Source: Candidatus Thiosymbion ectosymbiont of Catanema sp. Cochon2018 | Lineage (GTDB): Bacteria > Pseudomonadota > Gammaproteobacteria > Chromatiales > Chromatiaceae | NCBI GenBank assembly: GCA_011392765.1 | Contig: WYCW01000001.1 | Span: 1,601,006 to 1,665,005 of the forward strand | Length of the DNA: 64,000 nucleotides | Reading direction: 5' to 3' | The notes under the pieces: model-generated | What the model was told of the DNA's origin: nothing | Database searches by the model: none | The model's input: only the letters and a program-made list of their open reading frames with translations | Shown here: piece by piece, positions 62,362 to 64,000 of the stretch | Position numbering within the stretch: the first letter of the stretch is position 1 | Layout of the letters: each line of letters starts with the position of its first letter | Program-made: the position numbers and the translations under genes

Positions 62362-62862
62362 TCAAACGGCGGCGCCGAACTCATAACGATTCACGAATAA
62401 TCCGATGACAATATCGTGCATTTGATTCAGTTTTGAAAAACAAATCGTCTTACGCGCAAGCCGCTTGATTCGCGTCCGTAGCGTCAAATGTTTGCGTTCT
62501 ATTTTCTGCGTGTTTTGTTTTCCAACGACATGTTTTTCGGGATCTAAATGGCGCTTATAGGCACCCCAGTCGTCGGTATAAAAACGGGTAATCCCAAATG
62601 GCTCTAATAACCCTTTTAATTCAAGAAAAACCTCATCTCGACGTTTCCCGAATACATAAGCCAACACCTTACCCGTGGCCCGATCAATAGCATGCCACAA
62701 CCATCTTTGATTGGCTTTACTCCCTACATAACTCCACATCTCATCCATTTCAACGGTGGCGCCTTGCTTGCTAACATCATGATAATCCTCTACTTTTAGA
62801 ATATCTACCACAATCTGCTCAGGCGTGTGGGTCGCTAAAAAATCGTGATTCACGGCATGCAA
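62362..62862 (-). CDS. IS1 InsB-like transposase domain (frameshift-expressed)
   Basis: A 166-residue DDE-domain frame: TVEMDEMWSYVGSKANQRWL, FYTDDWGAYKRHL and HLTLRTRIKRLARKTICFSK. Shifting -1 in the A9 run joins InsA to EPELHAVNHDFLATHTPEQI of this frame, giving the InsAB transposase of IS1. It has no good start of its own. Both frames are open, so the element may be active. Confidence 0.82.
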   Translation of the reverse strand: MHAVNHDFLATHTPEQIVVDILKVEDYHDVSKQGATVEMDEMWSYVGSKANQRWLWHAIDRATGKVLAYVFGKRRDEVFLELKGLLEPFGITRFYTDDWGAYKRHLDPEKHVVGKQNTQKIERKHLTLRTRIKRLARKTICFSKLNQMHDIVIGLFVNRYEFGAAV

Positions 62863-63137
62863 CTCGGGTTCTTTTTTTTTAATTCATTGATAACGGTCAC
62901 AGGACTGATACCCAGTACCCGCGCGGTATCACGAATGCCGCTGCCATTCAGTGCCATCTCAATGATTTGTTGTTTCGTTTCCGGTAACCGCCCTTTCTCG
63001 GAATAATCCTGGATAAACGTTTTGCCCTCACAGGCCTGTTCTTTGCAAATAAAACGCTGCTTGCCATTGCTGGTGTTGCCATGTTTAGTAACATCAATAC
63101 CATTGCAGACAGGGCATTTTACGGGTAGTAATACCAT
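62850..63137 (-). CDS. IS1 InsA-like protein
   Basis: A 95-residue protein with a zinc-ribbon (VKCPVCNGIDVTKHGNTSNG and CKEQACEGKTF) and a helix-turn-helix (GIRDTARVLGISPVTVINEL). In IS1 this protein represses transposition. At its 3' end a run of nine A (62872-62880) followed by G is a likely -1 frameshift site that fuses it to the InsB frame. Confidence 0.8.
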   Translation of the reverse strand: MVLLPVKCPVCNGIDVTKHGNTSNGKQRFICKEQACEGKTFIQDYSEKGRLPETKQQIIEMALNGSGIRDTARVLGISPVTVINELKKKNPSCMP

Positions 63138-63235
63138 AAGAGTTTCCTCGGTAAAATTTTGTTCGGTTAATAGCTTAAAGCTCAGGTAATTATATCAAGT
63201 GATTTATAATTAAGCAACAAAGTAATAACACTACC

Positions 63236-63626
63236 AAAGCAGGATAGTAGACTGCTGGTGCGCGTGCCTTCGTTCTTTAGCGGTGAACTGGAGCGCCGGG
63301 GGCGTTGGCGGAGGATAACCTTATCGGAGCTGGCCAATAAAGTGAATTTATGGCCAACCCTGCAAAACTATGTTTGACAGCTTCATGGGAATATTATTAT
63401 CTTCTTGTTCTTAAGCGGCAGGTTCCGGTTGGGATGCGGGTCTTCAGCACCCGGATCGAAAGCGTGCAACGCGACCCCAGGGACGGACAGGCCGGCCGCA
63501 GTGCTAGGGACGACGGAGTCAACATAAAAGTAGCGGCGGGCTTGGATCTACGGGAAGCCACAGGTCGCCGGGTATCATCCATCGCGGCGGCATACACCGC
63601 AGTGAAACATTAGGAGAGAGTGCACC
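63236..63626. other. intergenic stretch upstream of aprB with a gene-tail remnant
   Basis: A plus-strand frame at its start reads VRVPSFFSGELERRGRWRRI and ends at a stop near 63372. It may be the 3' tail of a gene cut by the IS1 copy, but the family is not recognised. The rest has no gene and should hold the aprB promoter. Confidence 0.35.
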
Positions 63627-64000
63627 ATGCCAACTTTCGTGCGTACTGAGAAGTGCGATGGCTGCAAAGGCCAGGATAAGACCGCTTGCATGTACATTTG
63701 CCCCCATGACCTGATGATGCTCGACAAGGATGGGTCCAAGACGGGTCATGCCATGAAGTCCTACAACCAGGAGCCTGAGCAGTGCTGGGAGTGCTACTCC
63801 TGCATCAAGATCTGTCCGCAGCAGGCCATCGAGGCCCGCCCCTACGCGGATATCGTGCCCCTGGGTGCTTCCGTGCAGCCGCTGCGCGGTACCGACTCCA
63901 TCATGTGGACCATCAAGTTCCGCGACGACAAAATCAAGCCGAAACGCTTCAAGTTCCCGATCCGCACCACCCCGGAGGGCTCCATCGATCCCTACGGCGG
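63627..64000 (+). CDS. aprB: adenylylsulfate reductase beta subunit, partial
   Basis: The first 124 residues of AprB: MPTFVRTEKCDGCKGQDKTA with CMYICPHD, and CWECYSCIKICPQQA, the two 4Fe-4S binding motifs. AprAB interconverts APS and sulfite with AMP; in a sulfide oxidiser it works in the oxidising direction. AGGAGAG stands 11 bases before the ATG. aprA should follow beyond the window. With fccAB it places the organism among sulfur-oxidising lithotrophs; the direction cannot be proved from this piece. Confidence 0.95.
   Translation, partial: MPTFVRTEKCDGCKGQDKTACMYICPHDLMMLDKDGSKTGHAMKSYNQEPEQCWECYSCIKICPQQAIEARPYADIVPLGASVQPLRGTDSIMWTIKFRDDKIKPKRFKFPIRTTPEGSIDPYG

Larger units (their letters stand above)
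62331..63235 (-). mobile_element. IS1-family insertion sequence
   Basis: A 905-bp element with terminal inverted repeats GGTAGTGTTCTAACTTTGTT (62331 on) and the complement of GGTAGTGTTATTACTTTGTT (ending at 63235), continuing to TGCTTAA. It encodes InsA- and InsB-like frames. No target duplication is evident in the immediate flanks. It separates the cytochrome b gene from aprB. Confidence 0.85.

Overview
The window looks like a piece of chromosome from a sulfur-oxidising gammaproteobacterium. It carries sulfide dehydrogenase (fccAB) and the start of adenylylsulfate reductase (aprB), part of a nitrous-oxide reductase maturation cluster (nosFLY), type IV minor pilins, and housekeeping genes of gammaproteobacterial type (thrS-infC, rimP-nusA-infB, class Ia nrdA and nrdB, hrpA). 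Core genes are GC-rich; several accessory genes are visibly more AT-rich. I saw no rRNA, tRNA or CRISPR array. The species cannot be named from the sequence alone.

Layout. 1-1816: small toxin-antitoxin-like genes on the minus strand, one broken. 1957-2322: a small inverted-repeat element. 2363-4901: infC (apparent AUC start) and thrS. 4905-15877: a broken small gene, an IS1-family copy, a decayed PKS module missing its 5' end, an intact NRPS module (docking-C-A-PCP-TE), a MATE exporter, and a ruined ABC-exporter locus. 15868-16514: hairpins and repeats. 16591-19236: fccA, fccB and a thioredoxin-fold protein. 19622-24321: infB, nusA and rimP. 24876-36967: a SprT-like protease, nrdA with NrdR boxes and a 382-residue intein, a SIR2-kinase fusion, a REP/RAYT cluster, two unknown genes and nrdB. 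37482-39013: pilW and pilV. 39557-42728: a dihaem cytochrome and nosY, nosL, nosF. 43093-52103: hrpA translationally coupled to an accessory cassette of truncated C5 methylase, HNH nuclease, double-GHKL ATPase, receiver protein and Vsr. 52489-55038: an ATPase and a broken TPR partner with a C13 tract. 55201-64000: a B12/radical-SAM protein, IS110, a group II intron scrap, a truncated vapBC, yefM-yoeB, three tandem repeat modules, an orphan formate-dehydrogenase-type cytochrome b, an IS1 copy, and aprB.

The dominant theme is repeat-driven rearrangement. Operons that are usually long are cut at repeat or IS borders: infC without rpmI-rplT, infB without rbfA-truB, nrdA and nrdB split by about 5.8 kb, nos without nosZ or nosD, and pil without pilX or pilY1. 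At least six repeat families are present. The most striking is a modular element bounded by CTAG/TTAG, with conserved ends and interchangeable cores, found eight times, including head-to-tail tandems, with two copies inside genes. The best candidates for little-studied systems are this repeat family, the SIR2-kinase fusion (30099-32456), the methylase/HNH/GHKL/receiver/Vsr cassette (47037-52103), and the ATPase/TPR pair (52489-55038).
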